From JABWCE01 sp964617955 (GTDB lineage: Bacteria > Bacteroidota > Bacteroidia > NS11-12g > UBA9320): 64,000 nucleotides of DNA. The notes under the pieces are model-generated. The model saw only the letters and a list, made by a program, of their open reading frames with translations, did not search any database and was not told the origin of the DNA. Positions 44,763 to 53,366 of the stretch are shown here, piece after piece. How positions within the stretch are numbered: position 1 is the first letter of the stretch; each line of letters opens with the position of its first letter. A program made the position numbers and the translations under genes. The stretch spans positions 175,016 through 239,015 of the forward strand of contig CAZTXB010000003.1 in NCBI GenBank assembly GCA_964617955.1, read 5' to 3'.

Positions 44763-45836
44763 ATGCTAGACAAGCTGGAAGCGATTAATGCGCGATTCAA
44801 GGAAGTGGAGTTGCTTTTGAGCAGCGCCGACACCATGTCGGATATGAATAAATTTAAGCAACTCAATAAGGAGTACGTCGACCTCAAAGAAATTGACGAA
44901 ATTTACCAGGAGTATAGATTATTGCTTAAAAATTTGCAGGAGGCCAAAACCATATTAAATACCGAAAAGGATGAGGAATTGAGAGAAATGGCCAAATATG
45001 AAATCGACGAACTGAGCTCGAGGCAGGAAGAATTGGAAAAACTTACCAGGTCGAGGTTGTTGCCCAAGGACCCTGAAGATTCAAAGGATGCCATTGTGGA
45101 AATCAGAGGAGGAACAGGAGGCGATGAAGCCAGCATTTTCGCAGGTGATCTTTTAAGAATGTATTTAAAGTACTTTGAGAAGAAGGGATGGCAAGCTTCC
45201 ATTCTCGATGAGAATGAAGGTTCGGCAGGAGGATATAAGGAGGTTGTGGTAGAGGTTACCGGCAGGGATGTGTATGGCACCATGAAATTTGAAAGCGGGG
45301 TTCACAGGGTACAACGCGTGCCAGATACTGAGGCCAGCGGAAGGGTTCATACCTCGGCAGCCACCGTGGCCGTGTTGCCCGAGGCAGAGGAAGTCGACTT
45401 TTTTTTAAATCCGGCCGACGTAAAAATGGAAACCTCGCGAAGCGGAGGTGCCGGAGGGCAGAATGTGAACAAGGTTGAAACCAAAGTACAGCTCACCCAT
45501 ATTCCCACTGGGGTTGTGGTAATTTGCCAAACCGAAAGAACACAGCTCAAAAACAGAGAAAAGGCTATGAATATGCTGAGATCGAAATTATATGAAGAGG
45601 AAGTACGCAAGCACGAGGAAGCTATAGCCGGAAAGCGCAAGACCATGGTGAGCACAGGCGACCGAAGTGCCAAGATTCGAACCTATAACTATCCCCAGGG
45701 ACGTGTGACAGACCACAGGATAGGATTAACCTTGTACAACTTGCCCGACGTCATGAATGGCGACATTCAGGAAATAATTGAACAGCTGCAATTGGCAGAA
45801 AATGCAGAAAGAATGAAAGAAGGCGGATTGAATTAA
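44763..45836 (+). CDS. prfA: Peptide chain release factor 1
   Basis: Recognises UAA and UAG and triggers peptide release on the ribosome. From ATG 44763 (MLDKLEAINARF) the protein is 357 residues, as usual. The catalytic GGQ is in SGGAGGQNVNKVET at about residues 227-240. The tripeptide anticodon of RF1 (PxT) is seen in RVPDTEASGRVHTS; RF2 would have SPF, so this is RF1. The frame is open three codons upstream to a TTG inside the -7 element, which is rejected as a start. ridA follows 11 bases after the stop. Confidence 0.97.
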   Translation: MLDKLEAINARFKEVELLLSSADTMSDMNKFKQLNKEYVDLKEIDEIYQEYRLLLKNLQEAKTILNTEKDEELREMAKYEIDELSSRQEELEKLTRSRLLPKDPEDSKDAIVEIRGGTGGDEASIFAGDLLRMYLKYFEKKGWQASILDENEGSAGGYKEVVVEVTGRDVYGTMKFESGVHRVQRVPDTEASGRVHTSAATVAVLPEAEEVDFFLNPADVKMETSRSGGAGGQNVNKVETKVQLTHIPTGVVVICQTERTQLKNREKAMNMLRSKLYEEEVRKHEEAIAGKRKTMVSTGDRSAKIRTYNYPQGRVTDHRIGLTLYNLPDVMNGDIQEIIEQLQLAENAERMKEGGLN

Positions 45837-45847
45837 TTTTGTAGAAT

Positions 45848-46294
45848 ATGAAATATGCCGTCATTTTGTGTTGTTTAATCATTTCTCAATGTAAAATGAC
45901 CCCTCCTGTTAAAATGTCAAAAACCATAATAAAAACCACAAGCGCTCCGGATCCCATCGGTCCTTACAATCAGGCTGTATTAAGCGGTAATACCCTTTAT
46001 GTTTCGGGGGCCATCGCCATAGATGCCAAGGATGGCCGTATGATACAAACCGACATCGAAGCCGAAACCCACCAGGTGATGAAAAACCTTGGTGAAATTC
46101 TAAAGGCTGCGGGAATGGACTATTCAAACATTGTGAAGACCTCCATTTTTGTGATCGATCTCAACAATTTTGCAAAGATTAATGCCGTTTACGGGAGTTA
46201 CTTCACAAAGGATTTTCCGGCAAGGGAAACCGTACAGGTAAGCGCATTACCCAAAGCGGCCAATGTTGAAATTTCGGTAATTGCGGTTAAATAG
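45848..46294 (+). CDS. RidA family enamine/imine deaminase, possible lipoprotein
   Basis: RidA hydrolyses reactive 2-aminoacrylate and related imines. The core (IIKTTSAPDPIGPYNQAV, LYVSGAIAIDAKDG, NIVKTSIFVIDLNNF, FPARETVQVSALPKAANVEI) is canonical, with the substrate-binding Arg in PARETVQV. Classical RidA would begin at Met 45914 (MSKTIIKT). A 22-residue extension from ATG 45848 has a Lys, a hydrophobic run and a Cys (MKYAVILCCLIISQCK), which looks like a lipoprotein signal although the lipobox (ISQC) is not standard. The longer start is favoured because it lies 11 bases after the prfA stop, directly after an in-frame TAG. It converges on the FadL-like gene. Confidence 0.88.
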   Translation: MKYAVILCCLIISQCKMTPPVKMSKTIIKTTSAPDPIGPYNQAVLSGNTLYVSGAIAIDAKDGRMIQTDIEAETHQVMKNLGEILKAAGMDYSNIVKTSIFVIDLNNFAKINAVYGSYFTKDFPARETVQVSALPKAANVEISVIAVK

Positions 46295-46301
46295 CTCACC
46301 A

Positions 46302-47798
46302 TTAAAATCTTGAACTCACGGTAATCACGATATTGGTTGAGGCAAACTTATTGCTTACCGATACGGCAGGTTTACTGGAGTCGTTGAGCACATAGGGTTG
46401 ATAAATATCCTTGGTTGCAGCTTGAACCACGCCGAGATCCAGCGCCCAATCTTCTTGCTTTATACCCAGGCCGCCTGTAATAAAATGGGTTCTGAGATTA
46501 TCAGATTTGCTTCCAAATGGCGAACCATAACTGGCATACCCCCCTCTGAGTCTGAAATCATCGATAACCAATTCTCCACCGATCCTATAGTTGATGGCAG
46601 CGCTGTATTTGCTTCGAATGTCGTCATTGGCAATTTCCATGGCATTTGATCCATCGTCGCTTCGGAGGCGCATGGCCGCGTAATCTACTTTTTCCACGTC
46701 GGCGCTAATAAAACCTCTCTTACCTGCAAGGGCTGTCGCGCTCAAGGTGTAGCGAGCCGGCGTGAGCAATGTATAGGAATAGTTACCCTTTTTGCTCACA
46801 AAATTAAAATAATCGCCATTTCTTAAGGTCGAATTCATTTTAAAATCGTAATTATCCGACAATTTAATAAGTTGCGGTGTTTGCAGGTTTGCGCCAAGAC
46901 GCAGATAATCCGCAGCCCTCACAATAATTCCCAATCGCCCTGAAAATCCACCGCCGGTAGTGCTTAAATTCTCGGTGTAATTAAAATGGCTTAGGGATAA
47001 GTTGTTGTTGTCGGCCGGGTCGTTGGTTTCGCCATGGGTTCTCGTTTCTCTGAAATTAACGCTGGTATAGGAAACCGTTGCACCCAGGAAAACCAAATTG
47101 TTATAATTTCCTGCCATGGAGAAATTATATTCATTCATTCCTCCCTTTTGTTGCACCAAACCCTTTTGCAAAATATCGTGAAATATCGGGTTGGCGTGGG
47201 GGGCGTATTTCCTGTTTCCAACCGAATCGATCAGATAGGCCTCCCAAGCCATGGAGGTTTTAGAAACAAACCCATTGTCAAAATCGTCGTCAGTGGCCCT
47301 AATCTGGTTTACCGTTAAGCCATTTGCCCTTTCAGCAAAATAATCCATCAAGCTGGTTTTGGTATTTACTCCTGAAAAATTGGTAACCCTGTTAAAATCG
47401 GCAACCCTGGCCTGGTTAAAAGAAATGGTATAATTTTTCCAGCCCTTTTCGTCTTTTTTAACGTCAGTTTTATTGGCAAAAACCAATCCGAAGTTAGGTA
47501 TGTTCATCTTGAAAGTATTGTCGGAAACCGAATTGTTGAAGTAGGTACCGGTATTGGTATTATTTACAAACCCAATAGAGAACGAAAATTCTCCGTTGCG
47601 GTATTGCGCCAGTCCTGCTGGATTTACTGATGCTGAGGAAACATCAGCTCCCAATGAGCCGACTGCTCCGGCCAAAGACATTGATTTGGCCGTGCTGCCA
47701 AATTTTTTGTTGGTATAGCGAATGGCATCTATATCGTTTTGTGCTACAACTTGCAGACAGAGAAGAGACATTAAGCCTGATAAAATTGACTTTTTCAT
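46302..47798 (-). CDS. OmpP1/FadL-like outer-membrane protein
   Basis: A 498-residue outer-membrane beta-barrel protein. The start at 47798 (MKKSILSGLMSLLCLQVVAQ) gives a normal signal peptide; the frame is open six codons further up. The mature N-terminus has KKFGSTAKSMSLAGAVGSLGADVSSASVNPAGLAQYR, the hatch-like signature of FadL/OmpP1/TodX proteins. The C-terminus ends in an aromatic residue, as outer-membrane barrels do (NIVITVSSRF). FadL relatives let hydrophobic compounds through the outer membrane; the substrate is unknown. Confidence 0.87.
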   Translation of the reverse strand: MKKSILSGLMSLLCLQVVAQNDIDAIRYTNKKFGSTAKSMSLAGAVGSLGADVSSASVNPAGLAQYRNGEFSFSIGFVNNTNTGTYFNNSVSDNTFKMNIPNFGLVFANKTDVKKDEKGWKNYTISFNQARVADFNRVTNFSGVNTKTSLMDYFAERANGLTVNQIRATDDDFDNGFVSKTSMAWEAYLIDSVGNRKYAPHANPIFHDILQKGLVQQKGGMNEYNFSMAGNYNNLVFLGATVSYTSVNFRETRTHGETNDPADNNNLSLSHFNYTENLSTTGGGFSGRLGIIVRAADYLRLGANLQTPQLIKLSDNYDFKMNSTLRNGDYFNFVSKKGNYSYTLLTPARYTLSATALAGKRGFISADVEKVDYAAMRLRSDDGSNAMEIANDDIRSKYSAAINYRIGGELVIDDFRLRGGYASYGSPFGSKSDNLRTHFITGGLGIKQEDWALDLGVVQAATKDIYQPYVLNDSSKPAVSVSNKFASTNIVITVSSRF

Positions 47799-47962
47799 AA
47801 TTATGTTTTTATGCATTGTTGAAAGTTTTTAAAAAAAAAATTTGCTGATCTATGGTGATGATGCGCCTCTCCTTCACTTATTGCAATTGGTTTTTGGAAT
47901 GAAGTTAAGGGGCTTAGAGATTTTGCCTTTGGCATCAGCCATATTAAATCTCCATCCTGAAT

Positions 47963-49720
47963 TTATCTACCCCTGCCTCTTGAGGGACTGGATGATCCTC
48001 CGCCGCCGCCACCTGAACCGGGCGATGTTGAGCCACCACTGCTGCTGCCTCCTCTTGAACCACCGCCATCATAAGTTCTTGGGGTACTTCTGGGTTCATA
48101 ACTTCTTTGGTTATTTTCGGGTGGACGGCTGCTGCCTCCATTGTGGTTTTCGGCAGGTGCATCGTAACTTCTGCTCCTACTTCTCGAAGGTGCTGAAGGT
48201 TGTTCTTCATTTCTGTTTTTGCGCGAGCCGTTATTGGTTCCGGGGGTATTTCCCGGCTCGTAATTCCTATTGCTATTATCCGGAGGGGTATCATAACCCC
48301 TGCTGCGGCTTCTTGATGGTGCCGATGGCTGACCTTCGTTTCGGTTGCCTCCCGACCCCTCATAGGTTCTGTTGCCGTTTCCGGAGCCTCTGTCTCTTTC
48401 TGTATTAGCCGGCTCATAAGAGCGTCGGCTATTATTTCCTCTTGACTCAGGAACCGTGTTGTTGCCTGAATTTCTATCGTACTCGGTAGGGCTGTTGTTT
48501 CCTCTTGAAGGTGGGTTATTTCCTCCGTTATAATCGGGAGTGGTGCGGTCAATTTCTCTGCTTCGGCTGCGTGAATTGTCCTCGTTGCCAGGGGCTACTG
48601 TGCCATTATTACCTGAAGTTCCGGGATCCGTGTATCCTGGGTTGGAGTGGGTCCTACCGTTACTTCCCGCTGATGGATCGGCCTGAGTTTCTCCACCTGG
48701 TTCCATGCTTCTGCCTCTGTTACCAGGATTAGTGGTTCCTGACATGCCGTCTCTGGGTTTCCTTGGGTCGTATGTATTTCCCTTGTCTACCGGTATCTGT
48801 TCAACCATTTTTCCTCTTCCTCTTGGCGAAACCTGATCGTTTCGGGAGGTGGAGTGGGAATTGCTTCCTATGGTTTCTCTCGGTCCATACATGGTATTGT
48901 TTGTTCTTACAACTCCGACACCTACATTGTTGTTATAAACCTGGTTATACCAATTGCCTCCATAATAGCTGTTGAACCCATTATATCCATAATTGTAATA
49001 GCCCCAGCTATTGTAAAATGGCGAGTAATAGGGATTATAGTAGCCGTAACCAAAGCCCCCATAGTAAGGATTTGAGTAATACCCCCAGGCATTGGGGTAC
49101 GCAAACCATGGATCACAAAAATTATTATACACCGGGCAAAAGTTTGTTCTCCAACCCCAACCCGGGTACCCGTAATTGTAACCTATGTTCCATCCGTTCC
49201 AAACATTGTATCCCACCCAAAACTGAGACCTCAAAGGTCTGTTCCATCCCCAGTAAGGGTTGCTGTAATAGGCGTTGTAGTAACTGCCGGCATTGTAGTA
49301 ATTGTTGTAAAGCCCGGCCTGATAGCCGTCGCTAAATCCGTCGGAATAGCGAAAGCGGTTAAAAGACCTTCCATATGAAAAATCATCGTCTTCATCATAG
49401 TAGTTGTAGTTGCCGGATCCCGAATTATCATCCTGGTTGTAGCTGTTTGGAGCACCTGAATCCGGAGTACGCGCGATATCTTCCCCCTCACCTTCCTTAT
49501 ATTTTCTGTAATCGGGTTCCCTGTCATCTGAGCCCGGATTTGTAGTTACAGGGGTTTGAACATCCGGCGTTGGCTTGTTAGTGGTTGCGATATCCTTTTC
49601 ATCAGAAGGCGTAAAATAGGCATCATCATATTGCCCCAAATTGCTATTGCCTGAGTTTTTGAACGAAGCACAGGAGCTAAAGAAAAATAAAACGACGATA
49701 AATTGTAAGAGTGTCTTCAT
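47963..49720 (-). CDS. Tyr/Gly/Asn-rich, Arg/Ser-rich low-complexity lipoprotein
   Basis: About 585 residues from the Met at 49720 (MKTLLQFIVVLFFFSSC), which yields a lipoprotein signal with Cys in FFSSC; the frame is open 18 codons upstream but those residues do not fit. Residues about 100-275 are extremely rich in Tyr, Asn, Gly, Trp and Phe (YNNYYNAGSYYNAYYSNPYWGW and NPYYGGFGYGYYNPYY types). Residues about 300-585 are a repetitive basic Arg/Ser/Asn/Gly/Pro region (SRSRSRGYD units). No enzyme motif is seen. A sticky or structural surface layer component is possible, but this is a guess. It is likely independent of the FadL-like gene (164 bases apart). Confidence 0.8.
   Translation of the reverse strand: MKTLLQFIVVLFFFSSCASFKNSGNSNLGQYDDAYFTPSDEKDIATTNKPTPDVQTPVTTNPGSDDREPDYRKYKEGEGEDIARTPDSGAPNSYNQDDNSGSGNYNYYDEDDDFSYGRSFNRFRYSDGFSDGYQAGLYNNYYNAGSYYNAYYSNPYWGWNRPLRSQFWVGYNVWNGWNIGYNYGYPGWGWRTNFCPVYNNFCDPWFAYPNAWGYYSNPYYGGFGYGYYNPYYSPFYNSWGYYNYGYNGFNSYYGGNWYNQVYNNNVGVGVVRTNNTMYGPRETIGSNSHSTSRNDQVSPRGRGKMVEQIPVDKGNTYDPRKPRDGMSGTTNPGNRGRSMEPGGETQADPSAGSNGRTHSNPGYTDPGTSGNNGTVAPGNEDNSRSRSREIDRTTPDYNGGNNPPSRGNNSPTEYDRNSGNNTVPESRGNNSRRSYEPANTERDRGSGNGNRTYEGSGGNRNEGQPSAPSRSRSRGYDTPPDNSNRNYEPGNTPGTNNGSRKNRNEEQPSAPSRSRSRSYDAPAENHNGGSSRPPENNQRSYEPRSTPRTYDGGGSRGGSSSGGSTSPGSGGGGGGSSSPSRGRGR
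47990..49380 (-). repeat. Low-complexity coding repeats in the lipoprotein gene
   Basis: From about 48900 to 49350 the DNA encodes short aromatic Tyr/Gly/Asn/Pro runs; from about 48000 to 48800 it encodes Ser/Arg/Asn/Gly-rich units, including repeated PSAPSRSRSR-type words, and ends in a Gly/Ser run. This composition also creates long open frames on other strands and frames that should not be called genes. Confidence 0.75.
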
Positions 49721-49749
49721 GATTGAAATATTTAATTGTGCATTTAGTA

Positions 49750-49757
49750 TAACTTTG
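49750..49757 (+). promoter_or_regulatory. Putative -7 element for proS
   Basis: TAACTTTG matches TAnnTTTG, 49 bases before the proS ATG at 49807. A TTG at 49723-49725 lies slightly too far upstream for a standard -33 element. Confidence 0.45.
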
Positions 49758-49806
49758 CCAACCTTAACAGACAAGAATTATACCAAAGGTACAATAATAA
49801 ATATAG

Positions 49807-51282
49807 ATGGCTTTTCAAAAGATAAAAAGGGAGGAAGACTACTCAAAATGGTACAACGATCTGGTTGTAAATGCTGATTTAGCTGAACATTCAGCCGTAA
49901 GAGGTTGCATGGTCATAAAACCATACGGTTATGCAATCTGGGAAAAAATGCAGCAGCAATTAGACAAAATGTTTAAAGAAACTGGACACAGTAATGCTTA
50001 TTTTCCCTTGTTTGTTCCAAAGAGTCTTTTCGAGGCTGAAGAAAAAAATGCAGAGGGATTTGCCAAAGAATGTGCCATTGTAACCCACTATCGATTGAAA
50101 AACGATCCTGACAACCCGGGCAAATTAATGGTTGACCCCGATGCAAAATTAGAAGAAGAACTCATAGTTAGACCAACCTCCGAGGCTATTATTTGGAGCA
50201 CCTATAAAAATTGGATTCAAAGTTATCGCGATTTGCCTTTATTAATAAATCAATGGGCCAATGTGGTGAGATGGGAAATGAGAACCCGTTTATTTTTAAG
50301 AACCACCGAATTTTTATGGCAAGAAGGACATACCGCTCATTCAACTAGACAAGAGGCTATTGAAGAATCAGAAAGAATGCTGGAAGTATATGCAGAATTT
50401 GCTGAAAGTTTTTTAGCTATACCGGTTATAAAAGGCGTAAAGACCCCTAATGAGCGATTTGCCGGAGCAGAAGAAACGTACACCATAGAAGGGATGATGC
50501 AGGATGGCAAGGCCCTACAAATGGGAACCTCCCATTTCCTGGGTCAAAATTTCGCCAAGGCCTTTGACGTTAAATTTGCGACAAAGGAGGGCCATAAGGA
50601 ATACGTATGGGCCACCAGCTGGGGTGTAAGTACCCGCCTCATGGGCGCATTGATTATGGCGCATTCCGACGATGACGGATTGGTGCTTCCTCCAAATTTA
50701 GCGCCGATTCAGGTCGTTATCGTACCCATATATAAAGGTGAAGAAGAATTGGAAACCATTTCAAAACACGTAAGACCTTTGCACGATGCCTTAAAAAAAG
50801 CAGGTATTTCTGTTAAATACGACAACCGTGATACCCAGCGCAGCGGGTGGAAGTTTGCCGAATACGAGTTGAAAGGTGTGCCTTTGAGAATAGCCATTGG
50901 ACCGAGGGACTTGCAAAACAATACCGTTGAATTGGCTCGTAGAGACACCAAAGAAAAAATGAGCGTAAGTATGGAAGGTTTAACCGAAACCATACAAAGG
51001 CTCCTGGATGAAATTCAAGTTAACATTTATACAAGGGCTAAAAATTTTCAGAAATCCAATATCCATAGTGTGAATTCCTTTGCCGAATTTGAAGCGGCTT
51101 TAGAAAAGGGAGGCTTTGTAAGTGCGCATTGGGATGGCTCTTCAGAAACCGAAGAAACGATAAAGGAAAAAACCAAGGCTACCATTCGATGCATACCGCT
51201 GAATAATACGTTTGAAGAAGGGCTGTGTATTTACAGCGGAAAACCCAGTCATCAAAGGGTTTTATTCGCCAGGGCGTATTAG
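49807..51282 (+). CDS. proS: Prolyl-tRNA synthetase (archaeal/eukaryotic-type)
   Basis: Charges tRNA-Pro. The 491-residue protein is the shorter, archaeal/eukaryote-like ProRS without the bacterial editing insertion; this type is common in Bacteroidota. Class II motifs are visible: HSAVRGCMVIKPYGYAIWEKMQ, RPTSEAIIWSTYKNWIQSYRDLP, VVRWEMRTRLFLRTTEFLWQEGHTAH (in pieces). The anticodon-binding domain follows (VVIVPIYKGEE, RSGWKFAEYELKGVPLRIAIGPRDL) and the end is the zinc-like C-terminal domain (ATIRCIPLNN, CIYSGKPSHQRVLFARAY). It converges on the ferredoxin gene. Confidence 0.97.
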   Translation: MAFQKIKREEDYSKWYNDLVVNADLAEHSAVRGCMVIKPYGYAIWEKMQQQLDKMFKETGHSNAYFPLFVPKSLFEAEEKNAEGFAKECAIVTHYRLKNDPDNPGKLMVDPDAKLEEELIVRPTSEAIIWSTYKNWIQSYRDLPLLINQWANVVRWEMRTRLFLRTTEFLWQEGHTAHSTRQEAIEESERMLEVYAEFAESFLAIPVIKGVKTPNERFAGAEETYTIEGMMQDGKALQMGTSHFLGQNFAKAFDVKFATKEGHKEYVWATSWGVSTRLMGALIMAHSDDDGLVLPPNLAPIQVVIVPIYKGEEELETISKHVRPLHDALKKAGISVKYDNRDTQRSGWKFAEYELKGVPLRIAIGPRDLQNNTVELARRDTKEKMSVSMEGLTETIQRLLDEIQVNIYTRAKNFQKSNIHSVNSFAEFEAALEKGGFVSAHWDGSSETEETIKEKTKATIRCIPLNNTFEEGLCIYSGKPSHQRVLFARAY

Positions 51283-51300
51283 ATCATTTTCTTGGGCTTA

Positions 51301-51633
51301 TTAAGCACCGGTGTTTTCACCAAGGGCAACCACCAAGCCTTCCATTTCATGGGTTAAATAAATCTGACAACTCAGGCGACTCTCTGTATCGTCGAGCAAA
51401 AACGCCTCGTCAAGCATGGCTTCTTCATCCTCACTCATTGGCGAAAGTCTGTGTTGGCTTTTAACCAGAACATGACAGGTAGCGCAAAGTGCCATGCCTC
51501 CGCAAGTAGCTTTAATTTGCAAATTGTTTGCGCGAATGGCTTCCATTAGGTTCAAGCCCATGTCGGTAGGGGCTTGAATTTTGTGTTCAACCCCCAGTAA
51601 ATCTATTACTTTTATGTTAATGAGATTGTCCAT
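51301..51633 (-). CDS. [2Fe-2S] ferredoxin, adrenodoxin-type
   Basis: A 110-residue electron carrier. The four cluster cysteines fit the adrenodoxin/Isc spacing CX5CX2CX35C: Cys44, Cys50, Cys53 (ATCGGMALCATCHV) and Cys89 (RLSCQI). The sequence continues with an acidic SEDEEAMLDEAFLLDD helix typical of the partner-binding site. The start at 51633 directly abuts the stop of the reductase gene (51634), so the two are translationally linked and probably function as a pair. Candidate users are P450s, desaturases or Fe-S assembly; none is nearby. Confidence 0.93.
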   Translation of the reverse strand: MDNLINIKVIDLLGVEHKIQAPTDMGLNLMEAIRANNLQIKATCGGMALCATCHVLVKSQHRLSPMSEDEEAMLDEAFLLDDTESRLSCQIYLTHEMEGLVVALGENTGA

Positions 51634-52647
51634 TTAAGAGGCAAACGACTTTACACCTGTGACCGTCGTATACTTTAGAACCAAACTTTTGTCCGGATAA
51701 ATGCGTTTAAAGGCCGATTGCACCATGAGGGTGGCTTCGTGAAACCCACATAATATCAATCGAAGTTTTCCCGGGTAATCGTTAATGTCGCCTATGGCGT
51801 AAATTCCAGGAATATTGGTACTGTAATCCGTCACATTTACGGGAATGGATTCCTTGGTTAAATTAAGTCCCCAATCCTTCAACGGACCCAATTTAGGCGA
51901 AAGGCCGAATAAGGGGATGAAATAATCAGTGTTGATATTCACCATTGATTCATTTTCAAAATTTGTAATGCCGACCGAATGAAGGTGTTCTCCTCCCCGT
52001 AATTCATGCACTTCAGAATTGAGCAATAATTCTATTTTTCCTGAGGCGTGTAAATCCATTACTTTTTGAACAGAATCGAGGTGCCCTCTAAATGTAGTTC
52101 TGCGATGCACCAGGGTTACTTTGTCTGCAACTTCAGCAAGAAAGATAGTCCAATCCAAAGCTGAGTCACCACCTCCGGAAATGATCACTTTTTGCCCGCG
52201 GTATTTTTCGGGATCCTTGATAATGTAATCAATACCCTTGTCTTCAAACTCTGATAAATTTATTATTTCAGGTTTCCGCGGTTCGAAACATCCAAGTCCG
52301 CCTGCTATCGCAATAACGGGCGCGGCATGTACGGTACCTTTATTCGTTATGAGCTTCCATCGGCCATCTTCCATTTTTTCAATGGTTTCAGCCCTCTCTC
52401 CTAAGGTAAATCCGGGCTTAAATGGCTCCGCTTGTTTCAACAAATTGCTAACGAGTTCACCTGCTAAAATTTTCGGGAATCCCGGAATGTCGTAAATGGG
52501 TTTTTTTGGATAAATCTCGGTAAGTTGTCCCCCCGGTTGGGCCAAAGCGTCTATCAGATGGCAGTGGAGCTTGATGAGCCCCGCCTCAAACACCGTAAAC
52601 AATCCACAAGGACCTGCACCTATAACAAGTATATCAGTTTCAATCAT
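51634..52647 (-). CDS. Ferredoxin--NADP reductase, thioredoxin reductase-like
   Basis: A 337-residue FAD/NAD(P) enzyme of the TrxR-like FNR type. The FAD motif is VIGAGPCGLFTVFEA (from residue 8), then QPGGQLTEIYPKKPIYDIPG; the NADP motif is VIISGGGDSALDWTIFL with LVHRRTTFRGH. The usual thioredoxin reductase CxxC redox pair is missing, as expected for FNR. TSIPGIYAIGDINDYPGKLRLI-like (NIPGIYAIGDIND) is the second FAD motif. The downstream gene is a [2Fe-2S] ferredoxin with no gap, which supports ferredoxin as partner. Confidence 0.93.
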   Translation of the reverse strand: MIETDILVIGAGPCGLFTVFEAGLIKLHCHLIDALAQPGGQLTEIYPKKPIYDIPGFPKILAGELVSNLLKQAEPFKPGFTLGERAETIEKMEDGRWKLITNKGTVHAAPVIAIAGGLGCFEPRKPEIINLSEFEDKGIDYIIKDPEKYRGQKVIISGGGDSALDWTIFLAEVADKVTLVHRRTTFRGHLDSVQKVMDLHASGKIELLLNSEVHELRGGEHLHSVGITNFENESMVNINTDYFIPLFGLSPKLGPLKDWGLNLTKESIPVNVTDYSTNIPGIYAIGDINDYPGKLRLILCGFHEATLMVQSAFKRIYPDKSLVLKYTTVTGVKSFAS

Positions 52648-52674
52648 CGGCTATGTCAGCTTATAAATTTGCCG

Positions 52675-52682
52675 CAAAGGTA
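52675..52682 (-). promoter_or_regulatory. Putative -7 element for the reductase-ferredoxin operon
   Basis: On the minus strand TACCTTTG (52682-52675) matches TAnnTTTG, 27 bases before the ATG at 52647. No clear -33 element is seen. Confidence 0.4.
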
Positions 52683-52786
52683 TTGGTAAAAACATAGCAT
52701 CGCATGATAAAGTTTTTAGCGCCTGAAGTATTTTCAACCCGATGCTGAGGCGTTTTATTGTAAAAAAATACTGACCTTTGAAAACC

Positions 52787-53341
52787 ATGAGCCGTTACAA
52801 ATACGAAGAAGGACTTGAATCGCAGAGGCTGAAAACAAGAATGCTTACAGAAGACGATATGCTCGCATGGACCGGGTTTTTATCCGATAAGGATTGTGTA
52901 GAATTTTTCCCCAAAGTAGATTATGCAGCAGAGCAGCGCTCGAAAGAGTGGGTCGAAAAACAACTGAAACGCTACCGTGAACATAAATATGGCCTACAGG
53001 CCCTTCACAATAAAACGACCAACGAATTTATCGGGCAATGTGGTTTGTTGGAACAGGAGGTCGATGGTAAAAAAGAATTGGAAGTTGGGTACCATCTTTT
53101 TAAAAAATATTGGGGAAGAGGATATGCACCTGAAGCAGCAAAACTGTTTTTGAATTACGCTTTTCTTAACGACCTTGCAGATTCTGTTATCTCCATCATT
53201 CATCATCAAAATTTAAAGTCTCAGAAGGTGGCATTGAAAAATGGTCTGATAAGGGACAAAGGAACAAAATGGTTGGACATGGACGTTCTGATTTTCAGAA
53301 TTGAAAAAAAAGATTGGCAAATTCGGGAAATGAATTTTTAG
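52787..53341 (+). CDS. GNAT family N-acetyltransferase
   Basis: A 184-residue acetyltransferase of the RimJ/RimL-like GNAT group. ETxRLxxRxLxxxD is seen as ESQRLKTRMLTEDDMLAW; FIGQCGLLEQEV and LEVGYHLFKKYWGRGYAPEAAKLFLNYAF form strands 4-5 and the acetyl-CoA loop. HHQNLKSQKVALKNGLIRD matches the usual N-x-x-S-x-x-V-x-x-K-x-G end. Start is ATG 52787; a TTG three codons upstream (52778) is rejected. Substrate unknown. Divergent from the reductase, convergent with the PNGase F-like gene. Confidence 0.88.
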   Translation: MSRYKYEEGLESQRLKTRMLTEDDMLAWTGFLSDKDCVEFFPKVDYAAEQRSKEWVEKQLKRYREHKYGLQALHNKTTNEFIGQCGLLEQEVDGKKELEVGYHLFKKYWGRGYAPEAAKLFLNYAFLNDLADSVISIIHHQNLKSQKVALKNGLIRDKGTKWLDMDVLIFRIEKKDWQIREMNF

Positions 53342-53366
53342 AATCCTTGCAAAAAAGAATGCCTTT

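Noticed and set aside
47842..48552. Long open frames on both strands (188 and 202 codons) over the lipoprotein gene
   Set aside because: They come from the repetitive, biased composition of the real gene; one is its other frame, the other its antisense, and neither has a signal or known motif.
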